From positions 35,916 to 99,915 of the forward strand of contig CANTUQ010000325.1 in NCBI GenBank assembly GCA_947683425.1: a DNA stretch of 64,000 nt, given 5' to 3'. This DNA comes from Excoecaria cochinchinensis. Lineage: Eukaryota; Streptophyta; Magnoliopsida; Malpighiales; Euphorbiaceae. How positions within the stretch are numbered: position 1 is the stretch's first letter; every line of letters begins with the position of its first letter. Below, piece after piece: positions 35,388 through 49,260 of this stretch. The translations under genes were made by a program, and so were the position numbers. A model generated the notes under the pieces. It was not told where the DNA came from and ran no database searches. It worked only from the letters and a program-made list of their open reading frames with translations.

Positions 35388-38300
35388 TCAAAGAGGGCAT
35401 GGCGGAATATCAAGGGTGGTTCCAGCTTGAATCATGCCCCAACCGATAAGACGCCAATGCTTCTCCACTCTGCGGCTGAGTGCAATTTTCTCTCCCTTGC
35501 TTGTGCACACAGGAGATGTCAGCTGCAGCTTTGCCAAATCATTCTTAACTGCAATAACTCGAGCCCCAGTTGACATGGACCCTATATTCAGCATAAGAAT
35601 CTCTGCTTTAGCCAACTTCGATACCTTTCCTTGCTTTTCTGAGCCCTTTGTTCTAACACCAATAAGTCGTCGAAGAAGAAAAAAATTCACCTTCGTGATC
35701 AAGGAGCGCATTGTCAGCAACAAATGAGCACAGAAAGGACTAGAGTCCCTTTAAGCATTTTCATAGCAAGCAAAAGGTAGATATCAAAGCAAAAAAATGA
35801 TAGATTATAAAAGAAAAACAAACAGGAATGAAGCTCAAATTAACCCCTGAACTACTATGCTGTCTTTTGCGCTGATTGTTTCTAGGCCGGTAAATTAGAA
35901 GAGAAGCTACTTTTGTGTTCATTCATTACTGATGTATGACAAGTAATATTATTTTTTATACACATATAAAGTGAAATTAGCCAAATGTTAAAAAGAACCA
36001 GGTCACTACCTCTCTTTTAGAAGACAAAAATGTTTTAAAAAGCAAATGTCTTTGGGCTCAATAGTTGAGGCAATAAATCTGGAACTTTATTCCACAAAAC
36101 ACAAGAATAAAACAAAAGTCAAAAAGCATCAAAGGGATTGATTAATTAAGAATACTATAATGGAGCCCTATCCAATGCAACCATATCAATTTCAAACCTG
36201 AGGAAGGTATGGATATGCACGAAGCCACATCCATCCATGAGTGCTTAAACACATAAATCAGTGGGTATACATCATAGGACTGACTCTTCGATGTAACAAT
36301 ACATATTACTTGACTAACATGCTTCAGTTAAATGATAAGCGCAAATGCTAAATTGATTCAATTCAAGTATCCGGATAGATTTTGCAGTTTACCTCAAGCT
36401 CAACAAAAACTTCAGGGAGTGATCCAACATCTCCAAGCACCTGACCCACCAGACGATCAGCACGTGTCAAAGTGGGGTCCATGGTGGTGCCAACACCAAT
36501 AAGCCCTCCTGGCACTGCAAATTGCAGTTCATTTTGCTCAGCATACAGTGAAACTATTCTGGTAAATATTGGTGTGCACTTGATATTCCCAGTTTCATCT
36601 TTAACAACAATCCCAGGACGAACTTCAATAAATTGATTAACCTTCAAAACACCCTGCACAGGAGAGATTGTTAGAGACATATGCATCAATGATGTTAACC
36701 AAGGACAAAGAATTCCAAAAGATGCATGATACGGGATATAAGGCATGTAGAAGGTAGTCCAAAATCCAGAGAGATGCATAATTGTTTTACTTCTACCAGG
36801 ATGCTCGGAATCTTCTGCATTTGTTTTGTCAATTAAGTTTATCAAATGTAGTCTACAAAGAATTTTGTAAACATAGCTATAAGGAGTCTCTCAAGCTTAT
36901 AACAGATTACCCAGAAAAGCAAGTGGTATTGAATTTGAATTCTTTAACCGTTGAGTTACTTTACTTCCCGTGATTAGCGTTTATTAGTTTAAGACTGAAT
37001 GTTTCCAAGAGTCAATAAGACTTGCATGATTTGAAAGTAGCTAAATTAAATTCATCAATTTCTCTAGAATTAATCTAGAATTTTAAGAATTAAATTCTTT
37101 CAGGATCTGTCAAAGACTGAGGCTCACTCTTCCCAAACTTATTCTCCATCCTAAACTCCCACCCATTTATCTTGAATTTTCCATCTGAACTTCAAAGGCT
37201 GTACCAGTTTTGGTATTGAAGCTAGTTTTAACAACCACTCATTCTTGATATTCCTAAGGTCCACAAAATCTATTCCTATACATTTTTGATATTTAAGAGA
37301 AAAAAAATAATGACACTTCCTTTTAACAAAAATTGTTTCTAAACTTCATCTTCCTGCATAATCTACTCAATAAGCAAAACCTACTAAGAAAGGAAATATA
37401 TATATAAAAACAAGTGAGACTTTCATGCAAAAATACACACAAAAAAAAAAAAAAAAGAAACAAATCCAGGCAGCAATATTAACACAGAAAATGTTTCGAT
37501 GACATAAAAGAAGAAAACAACAAAATCAAGCAATTCTAGAGAACATACCCTGAGGATGCTTCCACCAGCCACACCACCTTTGATCTCATCAACCTCAAAC
37601 CCAGGCTTATTGACATCAAAAGATCGAATTACAATCATATTAGGAGGTGAGATAAAGTTCCTCTCTGGAATGGGGATCTTTTTCACAATGTATTCACACA
37701 CAACATCAATATTATATTTCAGTTGTGCAGAAATGGGCACCACAGGAGCACCATCAGCAACAGTTCCCTGAACAGAAAGTATTACTTGTATCAGTAGGCT
37801 ATAAATTTGACCACTACATAGTAAGTAGTAATCGCGCTACTAAAAAGGCAAATAATTCGCAACTGTTTATGTTAGCTCTTGCAATGATCAGATACTCTAG
37901 AATTATCAATGAATGACATGCATGCTCTTCTTCCTTAGTTTATTAACAAGCCCAACCCAAACAACTATATTTAATAACAAAAATCCTTTCATTCCTTTAG
38001 CTATATCAAGTCAGACTGATCTCAAATGCTTAATCGCAACCGTCCGCACTCTAAGAGCAGGGATTGGTCAAACAAGTAGGGTTGGCCCTAAGGAAAAAAT
38101 TTTGCGCTCTGTATGTGTGAGCACGCGCATGTGTAATTGGTGACAAGTAGACCATTTTGGACATTGTTTGTGATATTTTCAGAGAAAACACATAAGCATC
38201 AATTGACATGTACATGGATGCACAGTGGCTAATCAGTGTTGGCAATTTGATTTTACTCGGACATAACTAGTAATTTATCAGAAATCATATTTAGTGAAAC

Positions 38301-40184
38301 TATCACAAATATAGAGCATCTGCCTAGCAAGTGCATCTATCTAACAATGAGCTAATTGTGCATAAGAATGTACGTGAATACAAAACCTGAATAAATTTCT
38401 GAATTGTCTCATGCTGATCAATGGCTGCATTTTCTTGAATTAGATCAACTTTATTTTGAAGAATTATTATATGCTGGAGACGCATTATTTCAACAGCAGC
38501 AAGATGCTCAGAAGTCTGTGGTTGTGGGCAGCTCTCATTTGCAGCTATAAGAAGTAATGCTCCATCCATAATTGCTGCTCCATTAAGCATCGTAGCCATG
38601 AGAATATCATGACCCTAGAGTAATATAGATAACACAAAACACAAATGATAAACAAACCTAGCCACATAAAGAAAAGCAATAGAAACACATAATTTTTCCT
38701 TCCAAGAATGAAAGCCAGAAAAATACACACATACATATATATAATAAAAAAAAAAGAACCAGCAGCAATACAGCTTGCTTAAGAACTGAATAACTGAGAT
38801 AGAATTTGAAGTCAAAAGCTAAATCAGTAACAAGATAGGATTATATAGCACTAACTATGAATTAAGCAGAAACAAAAATGTATAGCTGCATTTACCGGGC
38901 AATCAACAAATGAGACATGTCTCAACAATTTCATTTTACAGTTCTCAAACCCAGGTACATCACACATGGGGTTATCTTCTTTTCCACTTCCATATGCCCT
39001 ACAAGAACATTACTCACATTAACCAAAGCATGGAATGTAAGAAAGTGTACCTATACCATAGACTTCAGCAACGTGCCTACTCACTTGTAACACATAGGCC
39101 TGGAGCAGCGTTCATCTTCGCACTTGTATATCTTTGCATTTGCATATCCAAGCTTGATTGTGATGTTGCGTTCCAACTCATTTTTAAATCGAACAGTCTA
39201 CATATCAATAGCAAACTATAATTTGAACATTGACCACTAAAAAACTAAATAACAGCATAGTCCCCCTTAGCTAGTTCCATATTTTAATTAAGATAATATC
39301 AACAAATAATTCCATGACCAGGTAATCATATTGATTAAACTTATTTAAAATAACTAAAACTCATAGATTTATAACAAATACGATAACTGTCTGGAAGAAC
39401 ATATTTGTAAAGGTGGATTTCTCGTCACAACTGGGTGGAAGCTACTTTGATTATGCCAATGTAAACCATTAAAGGCATCCATTTCAGTAATTTGGAAGCG
39501 TGGACAGGTATTGTTGGCATAGTGCAAGTATATATCATGTACGGAAGCATTAAAATGCTGTTTCTTCTCTGTTTCACATGGATGACCATGCTATTGATAT
39601 TGTTGTGAAATATTTTGGCTTTGACCCGTACAATGAATTTAGGGAACACCACAATCTACCATCTGTAGGGATATCTAATATCTCAATCATACAAAAAATG
39701 TAGAGCGTGCCCCCCTACATCACTAAATATGGCAGTTGCAAGCAATTTTTTTCAATGTCTCTTCTTATCAACTTTGACACTGGATAGATACTCCACTCAT
39801 GTTCCACCACATAACATGTTCAGGATAAGTAAAACTGAAACTTTAAGCAGTAAAACTTAGAAAGATAAAGAAATAGAAAACTGCACAGTGAAAACAGCTA
39901 ATTACCTGAACACCAGATATTGCTTTCACAACAGTTGACTTGCCATGTGCCACATGACCAATGGTGCCTAGGTACACATTCAATAACCATATCATCAATT
40001 CTCAATCAACTCAATGGAACATCCAGTCAAGAAAGTAGCGTTCAAGTAATTTTAGAATGCATAGGAAATAGAAGTTACCGATATTTATAGTTGCCTGGCG
40101 GGATATAACCTCAGGAGAAAGTGGATGCAACTTTGTTACATCCAATTTACTCAGGTCTTGCTCCATTAAACCTTTCCGCGACAT
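35388..40184 (-). CDS. EIF2G: Translation initiation factor eIF2 gamma subunit
   Basis: Eight coding exons in transcript order: 40079-40184, 39906-39967, 39085-39197, 38896-38998, 38387-38614, 37549-37767, 36393-36653, 35388-35690; 464 aa with consistent phases, the expected full length. This is the GTP-binding core of eIF2, which carries initiator Met-tRNA to the 40S subunit. Visible G motifs: G1 GHVAHGKST, switch/zinc segment YKCEDERCSRPMC, G3 VDCPGHD, and G4 NKVD. Domain II and III blocks include RSFDVNKPG, GGVAGGSI, GLIGVGTTMDPTLTRADRLVGQ and the C-terminal EKHWRLIGWGMIQAG. The start MSRKGLMEQDLSKLDVTKLH is the first ATG after a plausible 5' UTR acceptor. The gene appears to carry two further untranslated exons upstream. 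Confidence 0.97.
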
Positions 40185-40730
40185 TTTTTACTAACCTAAG
40201 ATTCAACCCAATTCAAATATACCTCATAAGGACAGAAGATAGTTATCTTTCCAATTCAAAGGACCTCATGATACTTGCCCAAAATGATTCACAAATACAA
40301 AAGTTAGCAAAAGCGTATCATTTTTTTTTTTTTTTAAATCAAAGCAGCACCAAGAAAAATTGCAGTCTCCTAAACAATACAAAGACCTATATTATCAATA
40401 CTGATCAATTTTTCATAGCAAACAAGCATATAGACAATATCAATATTTCATTTCAATAGTTGGTACATCACCTTAGCTTGCAGAAAAAATACAAATAATA
40501 CATTGATAACTCGAATAATATAAGCCATTTTCTATACAATAAATCTCTTAAATCCACCAAAGTTCCTAAGTAGCAGAAAATCCTAGCATAACTATATCCC
40601 GGAGCAGGAATTAATCAGATTATTGTTCCAATTTCGTAAACCTAAAAATCGAACTAAAATTCCAAATACTATACATTTTTTACTCATCTTCACAATAAAC
40701 TAATATAAAATTATATAGAAATTAGCTTAC

Positions 40731-40820
40731 ATACAAATGCTCGAAGTGGTATCGGTAACAAGACTCTTGGCGAATACGGCGGTAGACGCGTCAAGATATT
40801 ATGCGGGCGGGCTGCTAATG
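40731..40820 (-). other. Probable 5' UTR exon of eIF2 gamma
   Basis: On the minus strand a strong acceptor (TTTTTTTCTGTTTGCCACAG) precedes 40820 and a donor (TAT|GTAAGC) follows 40731. The 90 bp between them are GC-rich compared with the flanks and contain no complete ATG. A more distal leader exon seems to end at 41034 (TCG|GTAAGC). Confidence 0.6.
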
Positions 40821-41324
40821 CTGTGGCAAACAGAAAAAAATTGAACGCAGCTCAGTAAGCCGGCCTAGGGCTGTGAACCGGTCAGTTAGGTTATCGAACC
40901 GGATTACCTGAAAATCGAATTAGAGAGAACATGTCAAACCACAAACTACAAACTAGAATGCATGTGATTTCTTCAAGAAGAAATCAAACCACAAACTAGA
41001 AATAAAATCCAAAATTAGGAATTCAAAGCTTACCGAAAAGGAAATTGAGGCAGTAGAAACACGAATCGCTGGAGACAGTAGACTAAACAAGGCAAACAAA
41101 CACGAACTCAAAGCGCAATTCAGTAGAAACAAAGAAAAGGGGAAAGAGAAGAGAAGGGTTTAGAGTGAGAGAGCATAGACCGAGAGAAGGGAAAATTTTG
41201 TCGGGTTTTGCTCAAAACTTGAATATTTTTAACCTACCCGACTCTTAAGAGATGAGTCAGGTAGAAAACCCGACCCAATCTCATTAAATAAGTTTTAAAT
41301 TTTATTTTTTGGTTTGGGCTGGGC

Positions 41325-41335
41325 TGCATTGTTGG
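41325..41335. promoter_or_regulatory. Tandem site II motifs in the eIF2 gamma promoter
   Basis: Two overlapping TGGGCT motifs (41325-41330 and 41330-41335) lie about 130 bp before the presumed leader of eIF2 gamma. Site II elements are typical of plant growth-related and translation genes. Confidence 0.5.
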
Positions 41336-41926
41336 GTTGGGTCTGTTCGTATTCTATGTATTCTCTTTTCATAATAATAAAAAAAAAAAAAAAAACTTTT
41401 ATAGGGCCAGAGATTTTGAGAATTATGATAGCTTCATCAAACATATTAGAGTTTTTCTAACATAAAATCTACTATCCTTTCTAAACGGATTGACCAGAGA
41501 AAACACCTGCTGAATCTGTTGTCTTCTCAAAGAGTTCGAGTTTTGTTGATAATTTGAAGATTTCGAATAATCAGAATCATAACCAGTATAACCACTATCA
41601 TGACAACAAAAACAATCACAATCTCGTTATAAACAAGGTGACAATTTTGCAACTAAGTGAAGATTTTGATCAAGAGTATTCCATGAGTGTTTTTAGCACA
41701 AAATTTTTGTTTTATATGTAAGATTTTTTATTAAATAAGATTTGTAAATTTAAAATTTTCAGAGGGAGAGCATATATAGGAATTTTAATTTTTTTTATTT
41801 CAATTTTTTTATAGCAATGGTGTAAAATTGTAGTCAGACCACACCCTTCATGTATGTAAATAATGTGTTAAATGCCAAGTGTTGAGGTAAATGGACAAAA
41901 ATTGATCTACTCTAAAAGACAATTAA

Positions 41927-42150
41927 TGGAGGAGCAATATTACTCCAGTTTTGAAAGTTCATGGGTAGCATTGCACTAAAGTAAGAGTAGATGGACTATA
42001 TTACACCTTAACGAAAGTATATATTTCGGTTAGCTTTAACAGATTGTTAACGAGGAGAGAGAGCAATATTGCTTCAATTTTGAAAATTCAGGGCAATATT
42101 GTACCAAAGTAAAGTAGAGAGACTGCATTACATTTTTTACGAAAGTAGAG
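41927..42150. repeat. Imperfect direct repeat built on GCAATATT(A/G)CT motifs
   Basis: The segment at about 41934-42024 (GAGCAATATTACTCCAGTTT ... ACGAAAGTA) is followed by a related one at about 42060-42157 (GAGCAATATTGCTTCAATTT ... ACGAAAGTA). Confidence 0.6.
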
Positions 42151-42953
42151 ATGCAATTTTGTACCTTCTTAGAAAAATTGATAAAAGGATATTTTAGTAA
42201 ATTATAATAAAAAATTCATAAAATTGATGTTAATTAATTATTTTTTTTGTAAAGTTTTCTTAAATTCTGTATTTAGATGGGTTACAGTTAATCAACTTCT
42301 TCTCTCTCTAGATTCAATATCTTTTAAAGAGAATTTGACTCCAATGAGAATCAAATTTGTTCCTTAAAAAATAGGAGGGAAGGGCCATTTTCCGTTCATG
42401 GTACAGAATAAATGTGGCAAAAATGTAAATTTTAAAATGGAAGAGGGATATACAAGATTGAACAAAATAAAAAATGAATACATCCAATAGAAGATGCAAG
42501 CAAAACACATCATAGAAAAAATAAGGAAATATTGTTTAAGATGGTTTGGACATGTACTATGTAGAATTACAAGTGCTCTGTTAAAAAATGTGAGAATTTA
42601 ATATAAGTTGTAGCATGTTTTAGGGTTTGATCTGTTTTGAGTGGGTCGGATTGGCCCAGATTTGTGGATAGAATTAAATTTTGGCAGATTTAGGCAGGGG
42701 TAATGGCGAACTGGGTTGTCAGGGAAATGGTAAAACGTTATAAAATGGTCCAAACCAAGCTTGGACCATTCAAGGTATGTCTCTTATTTTAGCAGAAAAT
42801 GATATGACAGTTGAGCCATGTTATTTTACAACGGTACAGCAATAGCGTATATGATTAATGGCATTTACTTAATGTTCCTTAGCTAAGAATTTGATAGTTG
42901 AATCTAAATGGGCCCGTGTTTTCGGATACGTATAATATTTAAAGTTTATTCAT

Positions 42954-43137
42954 TTCAATTAATTCAAATTTGTGGTAAATAAATTCATAAATGGGTAAAA
43001 TTTACTCTCAAATATTTAAATATGTAACATTTTCAAAATATTACAAATTTATTGGATCAATTAATTTAAATTTACAGTCATATAGACTCGCAAATGGGGA
43101 AAATTCACTCTCAAATATTTAAATATGCAACATTCCC
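42954..43137. repeat. Direct repeat of about 83 bp, two copies 103 bp apart
   Basis: Copies start TCAATTAATTCAAATTT and TCAATTAATTTAAATTT and share CTCTCAAATATTTAAATATG near their ends. Confidence 0.8.
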
Positions 43138-44074
43138 ATAACTTGAATTTGAGACTGCTAATTAATAGAGAAAGTACCTTCATAGCTCCACAGCTGGTCG
43201 GTACGAGATGTTAAATTTGGAAATTCTATAAAAGAAAATCTTGTTGCCTTCATAACACTTTACACTATCAAAAAATGGTTGGCCTAATCATAGCATGCTA
43301 TATATAAATCACACTTTACATGTTAAAGGAAAAAAGAAACTTTATGCTTGGAAAGCCAAAAATGAGTTATTGGTTGTGTGTGGTCTCAATCTATAATGGC
43401 TGTTATTCATCTTTCAACACCGACCATTTCCTTACACTTCCACACCTCATCATATCCAAACTTAAATGCTTGGGACCGAACCGCAAGAACATTATCAATC
43501 TTAAATAGTAATTGTTTATTTTTAGGTACCAAATTAAAAAGAAAGCAAGCAATATATGAGGAAGATGAATTATAAAAAGATATTAAAAAAGGAAGGAAAA
43601 GATTGGGGGAAAGGTGACAAAGACAGTACTGTTAAGGATAGAAAAGGAGTCAGCATCCAACAAGATTCTTATGTCAAACTTTATTTATCAAAGAGTTTTC
43701 GGAGTGAGAGTTAAAAAAGACTTATTATCAAAGACCACCACCACTTGCAGACATCAAAATTATTATCAACAAAACAAATTTAACATTTGTCCTTGTCACT
43801 CTCCAATTCTTGTATTTACAACCACTACTTTCACATGTGGTGTTCACTTCACCTACGTGTTCCTCTGCTAGCCGTTTGTGTTGCTTCTCTCCATCACTAC
43901 CCACCGTGTGGGGAGGCAGAAAGTTTTCCCTACATCTTTGCTGCATCCCTCCAATGGAGTCTGCTGCTTGGTCCCACTCCCTTTTCCTCTTCTTTTATTC
44001 ATACAGATCATGATTCTGATTTTTGATTTCTGACTAACTCAACTCAACTCAACACACATCATCTTGTCAGACTC

Positions 44075-47000
44075 TCATTTATTTTGTGGAGGAATTCTAG
44101 AGATCCCTTGCCTACACAACTCTGCTAATACACTATCAGTGCTAGGTGGCTTTAGCCCCAATGGTAAGGGCAGCCATGGCTTACTCATTGCCTCTTTCAC
44201 TACCTTGTCTATTACCTCCTCTTCCTGTATAAATCAAACACCACATATCAATCAAACTAATTCAATTTTTTTGCCTTCTTAATATTTAATATTGCAATTA
44301 AATCCAACAACAGAATAAACATAACTAAAGCTTATTTCTTTACGTGTTTGAGCTCTTAGATTAAAAGGTTCTTTGGCCTCACATCAAAGATTTTCGAGCA
44401 TAATCAAACCATTCAATTGGAAAGGGTGTGATGCATTTATACTCTCCAAATCAAGCACATGCCTAATTAACAAATGCGTAGCTTGTTATTTAAAATCCAT
44501 TCTTGAGTCTTATCTACAAACTTGAACTTTTTCTATCTTGGGCGAGTTGGTACTAATGGAACTGAAAACCTATGATGATTATTTACTTATCTGTAATATG
44601 ATTTTACAAGATTAAAGTAATATAACTTGTTGGCTTATAGACTAACACTATATAAACAAATTCAAAGACAGTTGAAGAGCATTGTGTTAAGTTAAGAGGA
44701 TTGTTACCGGATGTTGGTCAAAAGAATTTTGCGGCACATTGCAAACATTATCAGCTCTGCCAGCATTGTGAAATCCTGTTGCATTCTGCATCTTTAATAA
44801 TAAGCATCTTAGTCACCCAACAAAAAAACAAGCATCCGTTGGAGCCAAGTAATGAAAACGTAATTGCCTTTTAAGTATTGCTTACTTGATGGGAGGAAGA
44901 ATATGGATTTTGCGGTGGTGGCATCACAGGACAACCCCATGCATCTGCATGCATCTGAAACATGAAATACTATAATGTATCAACCACATCCATTGACAAT
45001 GCAAAGGTCACTGAGTTTCATGTATATGTTTAATGCTAGCAGGAGTTACCCCCGGAGGATAAGGCTTCCAATGCCAACTTTCTGTTGGTGGCCATGGAGG
45101 ATAGCTGGGAGAGCCCCACATTTGGACACCAGCTGCTCCCCACACAGGATACACTGGATTGTGTGGGTAAGTGTGATTTGAGTGATGTGGAGGGTATGCA
45201 ATTATTGGTTTATGTGGATAATAACTCCTTTGAATATGGTCTCTTTGTTGAAGCCATCTCCCATCGTCTTCCTTGGGAAGTATATGCCTCCTATGCATTC
45301 GATATTTCTGCTTGAGAAGAAGCAAACATCATAAAAAATTTAGCTACAAGCATAAATTCAAGGTTTAACTAAATAGGAAAAACATGAAAGAGCAATGGAA
45401 TTAATCTCCACCAATCTATTTAATAAACATTCAAGAGATTATACATGAGGGTCCTTTCCTTTTGGGGGCAGCAAGTGAGAAACCAATCAACTTTACACCC
45501 CCAACATCTTTCATCAAGCGGGGTAACGAAACACACACATTATGAGATTTTCATCATTGAAATTATTTCTGTAGGAACAGAAGCTAACATATTTGTTATA
45601 GAAAGCAAAGTTTTTGCTACCAACCTGAAGATGACTTGCTACATTATGCCTTGTCAAGCCTTCCACTTTCATCACCTCTAGTATTCTGGAAGGAATAGCT
45701 TGATCTACACCCAGTTGCTCTACTGCCTGAACAAATTTTTTGTGCAGCTCAGGCGTCCAGTCCACCTGAAGCTCATTCAACAGACAACATTCACCTTAGT
45801 TTACTAAAATCATTAGAATTAGGAAATCCACTAACGTAAATAAATAAATAAACAGAAGATGCAATCCCACTGAGGTTACTATTAATTCCTATATGAGCTA
45901 TGATTATGAGAAGGATCGATGAAACTTTCAGTAGTATTTCATGCTCACATAAACTGAATTACCTTCATCTTCTTTCGACTAACCCTGGTTGCATAGGAAT
46001 TATGAAGGCTAGAAGCTTTCATTGTGTTTTCAACAGTGCCACCAGAATTGTTGAGACACTCTTTGATTTGCGGATGACTAGACATGTTACTCACACTCTT
46101 GACACCATCACCCAAGTCATCCTCCTCTTTGATCAGAGTCTCACTTCTGCTCTTTAGATGGTCAACTTGCTGAGTTACTTCAGTCATTGCACATGTAGTT
46201 TCGACAGATTTAGATTCCCCCTCTTGGTCCCCACTCTCCTTTTCTGTTGAGGAATGAGTATGATCTTGGCAATCCCCATCATCCAGTAACCGAGCCCCTT
46301 GTTTTAATTGTGGTGTGGAAGGAGCCGGGTACTTATCACTAGCAGGTGTCTGCTCATGACCATTTTCATGAGCTTGAGATGCAATTTCTACTTCCTCCAA
46401 TACCTCATTTGTCGCCTCTTCAGTTTCCACTTTGAGCTGAAGCATAGAAGCTAGAGATTCTTTAACAGGCTTTAGCGATTCAGAGAGGACACTTCCCCCT
46501 GCATTAAATGCCTGGTAAAGACTAGTTAAGTCGGGAAGACCTTTTTAATATCTAAGGATGGTAAAATCAATTTTGTTGACAATCTTTACAGAAATATAGA
46601 ACCTGAACAAACCTTATGAACCACATGCTGCCATATATTCTTCAGTTTATCTTCTGAGAGAGGTTTCCGAAGGAACTCAACAGCACCTAGCTGAAATAAA
46701 TTATTAAATACGCAAATGAATCAAAAATGGAAGTAAATGGTTTCCAGGTCTTAGTTGCTATAACCTTCCATCAAGTTCTGGTTAAATTTGATTGAACTTC
46801 ACAAGGAATACCATTTCAATCACTGAACTAACAGTAACTTTCTTACCGCTATGCACTTCATCATGGTGCTCAGGCAGTCAACATTTGAAGTCACTGAAAA
46901 AACAGAACATCAATTTGCAGAGAAGTCACTAATCTTATATGAATGAAACTTCAGGAAATTGTAATGATATAATATCAACACTGATAAAAATTTCAGCGAG

Positions 47001-48200
47001 AATTGATTTAACGATTTCTCGACAACAAATTAACATCAGGTACATAGGTTGGGAAATTTAAGCGTTGAATCTGAACTTACTGATGGTAGGCAAGTCTTTG
47101 GCAGTTTCAAGGAACTTGAAGCTCCCAGCACTATTGCTTGTACTCACCTGGTCCACATTAAACAACAGAATGAAGATTCAACCTTTTGTCTCAAATTCAA
47201 TCGTGTAACATCTGCAAAAATATTAAAGTTGGAGATTGTTTGAAGTAATTACCTCTACAATAGCAACATGGAAACTTTCAGGTTTATCTGCAATTGCCGA
47301 TATAGCTTCATTCTCATTGCAGAAGATAGAAACTAGAAAGAGCACGGTAAGGTCAGAATACAGGCTGCACGAAAGTCTAATAAAGCAAGAAACAAAGAAT
47401 TTTGTTTACACAGGATAAAGTAAACCATTATATTGCATCAATTTCTCATGATGCAACTTTAGTATCACATCATCAGATCTTTACCAACTCAATTAAAAGT
47501 TCTCATTTCATGAATAAAAAATCCAAGATCAATGAGTAAACTAATGTTGTCCAAATTGCATCATGAAATGGAGGTAGAAGCTAGCCAAATTGTAGAACTA
47601 ATTATAGAACATCAAGAAAAGGTACCAAATTTAGCAGCTTTACCGAGACCCAAAAGATATTTTTGGAACACCAGGAATGGAAATTTTAAAATTACAACTT
47701 ACACGTTTAACATAATTGTTCATTATCAGGAAACAGCATTTATGATAGAGATAATCTTTCATCACTGTTGTTGATCATCTTAGAAAAATTTCTATCTAAG
47801 GTACATTTGGGCATTCAACATCAGATCCCATCTATAGAGTTAATGAGAATCATTTCTAAGCTTAAGAAAGCTAAAATTCAAAACCCACATTAGAATAAGG
47901 AATCGCATACTGAGAAGCAACAGAAATGGGACTCAATTTGCCATTAAGGGAAAAATATAGACAACAATAAGGCAAAGTAATATTAAAAAAGGGAAGAAAA
48001 GTTCTGATTCAGGAAAGACAATTATGAAGCTAATTGAGAAGAAGAGAACAGGAAATAGAATATCTCTAACCAATAAAATCCATAGATTCAAGCTTTGATT
48101 TTATCTCTGCAGCAGAACTGATGTCCTCCTCAAGGAGAAGGACACTGAGGCCCTTTGGAAAATCCTTCCATGCTGATAAATCATTAGCGGTGCAAACCAT
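44075..48200 (-). CDS. APRR2: APRR2, pseudo-response regulator with GARP DNA-binding domain
   Basis: Eleven exons in transcript order: 48071-48200, 47253-47332, 47081-47147, 46847-46893, 46613-46690, 45963-46511, 45625-45765, 45050-45307, 44886-44954, 44708-44785, 44075-44224; 548 aa, all in phase. A receiver-like domain (about 14-134) begins LSVLLLEEDISSAAEIKSKL; the phosphoacceptor position reads HVAIVE, so the Asp is replaced by Glu, and it cannot be a normal phospho-receiver. An acidic, Ser/Glu-rich linker follows, then the GARP domain VDWTPELHKKFVQAVEQLGV with SHLQKYRMHRR, a Pro/His/Trp-rich region (PPHHSNHTYPHNPVYP) and a GLK-like C-terminal box KPWLPLPLGLKPPSTDSVL. It is a nuclear transcription factor; homologues control chloroplast and pigment levels in pepper, tomato and cucurbit fruit. 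GLK was rejected because GLKs lack the receiver part. Confidence 0.95.
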
Positions 48201-49079
48201 AGCTGGCTTGGCATCCTTTCTCAGGCCACCAATGGATTTCCAAGATCACTGCTTAATACCATCCAAATAAACTCTGCATCACCCAAATTAATATGCTTTC
48301 GCATCAATAATTCGTTTCTGCCCTTTATATATATTTCAACCAAACTATAACCAAGTAAGAAAATTAAATTTCTTTTTTGTTCACTTGGAAAGGAAAACCA
48401 GTAACTCAACAGTAAATCATCTTAAAGAACTATGCAATAAGGATGCGAAATGTTTACATCTTAATAGCAAGATATGGATGATCGTCAAATACTCATCAGT
48501 ACACTTTATGCTCTTTCTTTTTTTTTTCTGTTTTTCTTTTTTGCCCTTTTTTATCCTAACATAAATAGATTCTAATGCTGGATAACTCTTAATCAATTGA
48601 ACCTATGTCTGCAAGTACATAAACTAAAATCCAAGAATAAAGAAAAAGATCTTGTTTAAAGTTTAAAGATCCCCAGTTCTACAAGACAAAAAGAAAAAGA
48701 GACAAAAACCAATGTAAGATCTCCATCATATGAAGAGGAAAAACATAGGAAATTCCCCATCAAAGGTAGAGAAAATAAACATAGAAAAGCAGAAATGAAG
48801 GAAAGTAGACAAAAACAAGAGCAAAATCAAAACTGGGGAAAATGTTTCGAAGCAAACCGGAAAAAAGGAGAAACGACAATAATGCTATAAAAAGACCCGT
48901 ACACGTGCATGCAAGCATATGAATTATGTACAAGATCACCCCAAAACAAGTAAAACCCTCACAAATTATCATTAAATCAAATGCAACATGAGGACTAAAA
49001 AGAACACACTTTTGCTTACAAGAAGAGTGAAAAGTTCTCTTCTTTAAAGCCAAAGCTCTTTTTTTTTTTTTTTTCTTCC

Positions 49080-49260
49080 TTCTGCTGTGGATGAGCACAA
49101 ACAGAGCCTCTCAGACGGAGAGAGAGAGAGAGAGAGAGAAATGAAGATTTGAAATCTGTAAATTAGAGAGAGACGTTTCAGGCCGCTTTGTGCAAGAAGA
49201 GTCACTGTGACTTTCTGCAGAGCTGAGATGCCTACAGACCAGAGAGGCACAGATTATGCA
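49080..49260 (-). promoter_or_regulatory. Probable APRR2 5' leader
   Basis: CT-rich on the minus strand with a (GA)n run at about 49118-49139 and GC content above the surroundings, ending abruptly into very AT-rich DNA at about 49260. The coding ATG is at 48200, so a 5' UTR intron of about 0.8 kb is implied; a possible acceptor is AAGCAG before about 48250. Confidence 0.4.

Larger units (their letters stand above)
41340..44074. other. Gene-free region between eIF2 gamma and APRR2
   Basis: No gene is supported. It holds two imperfect duplications (41927-42150 and 42954-43137) and an A run near 41380. Short plus-strand frames near 43378-44026 overlap the presumed APRR2 3' UTR and are not conserved. 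Confidence 0.55.

Noticed and set aside
35434..35727. Plus-strand frame of 97 codons
   Set aside because: Antisense of the last eIF2 gamma exon.
43614..44026. Several plus-strand frames near the APRR2 3' end
   Set aside because: Overlapping frames on both strands in moderately GC-rich UTR-like DNA, with no conserved content.
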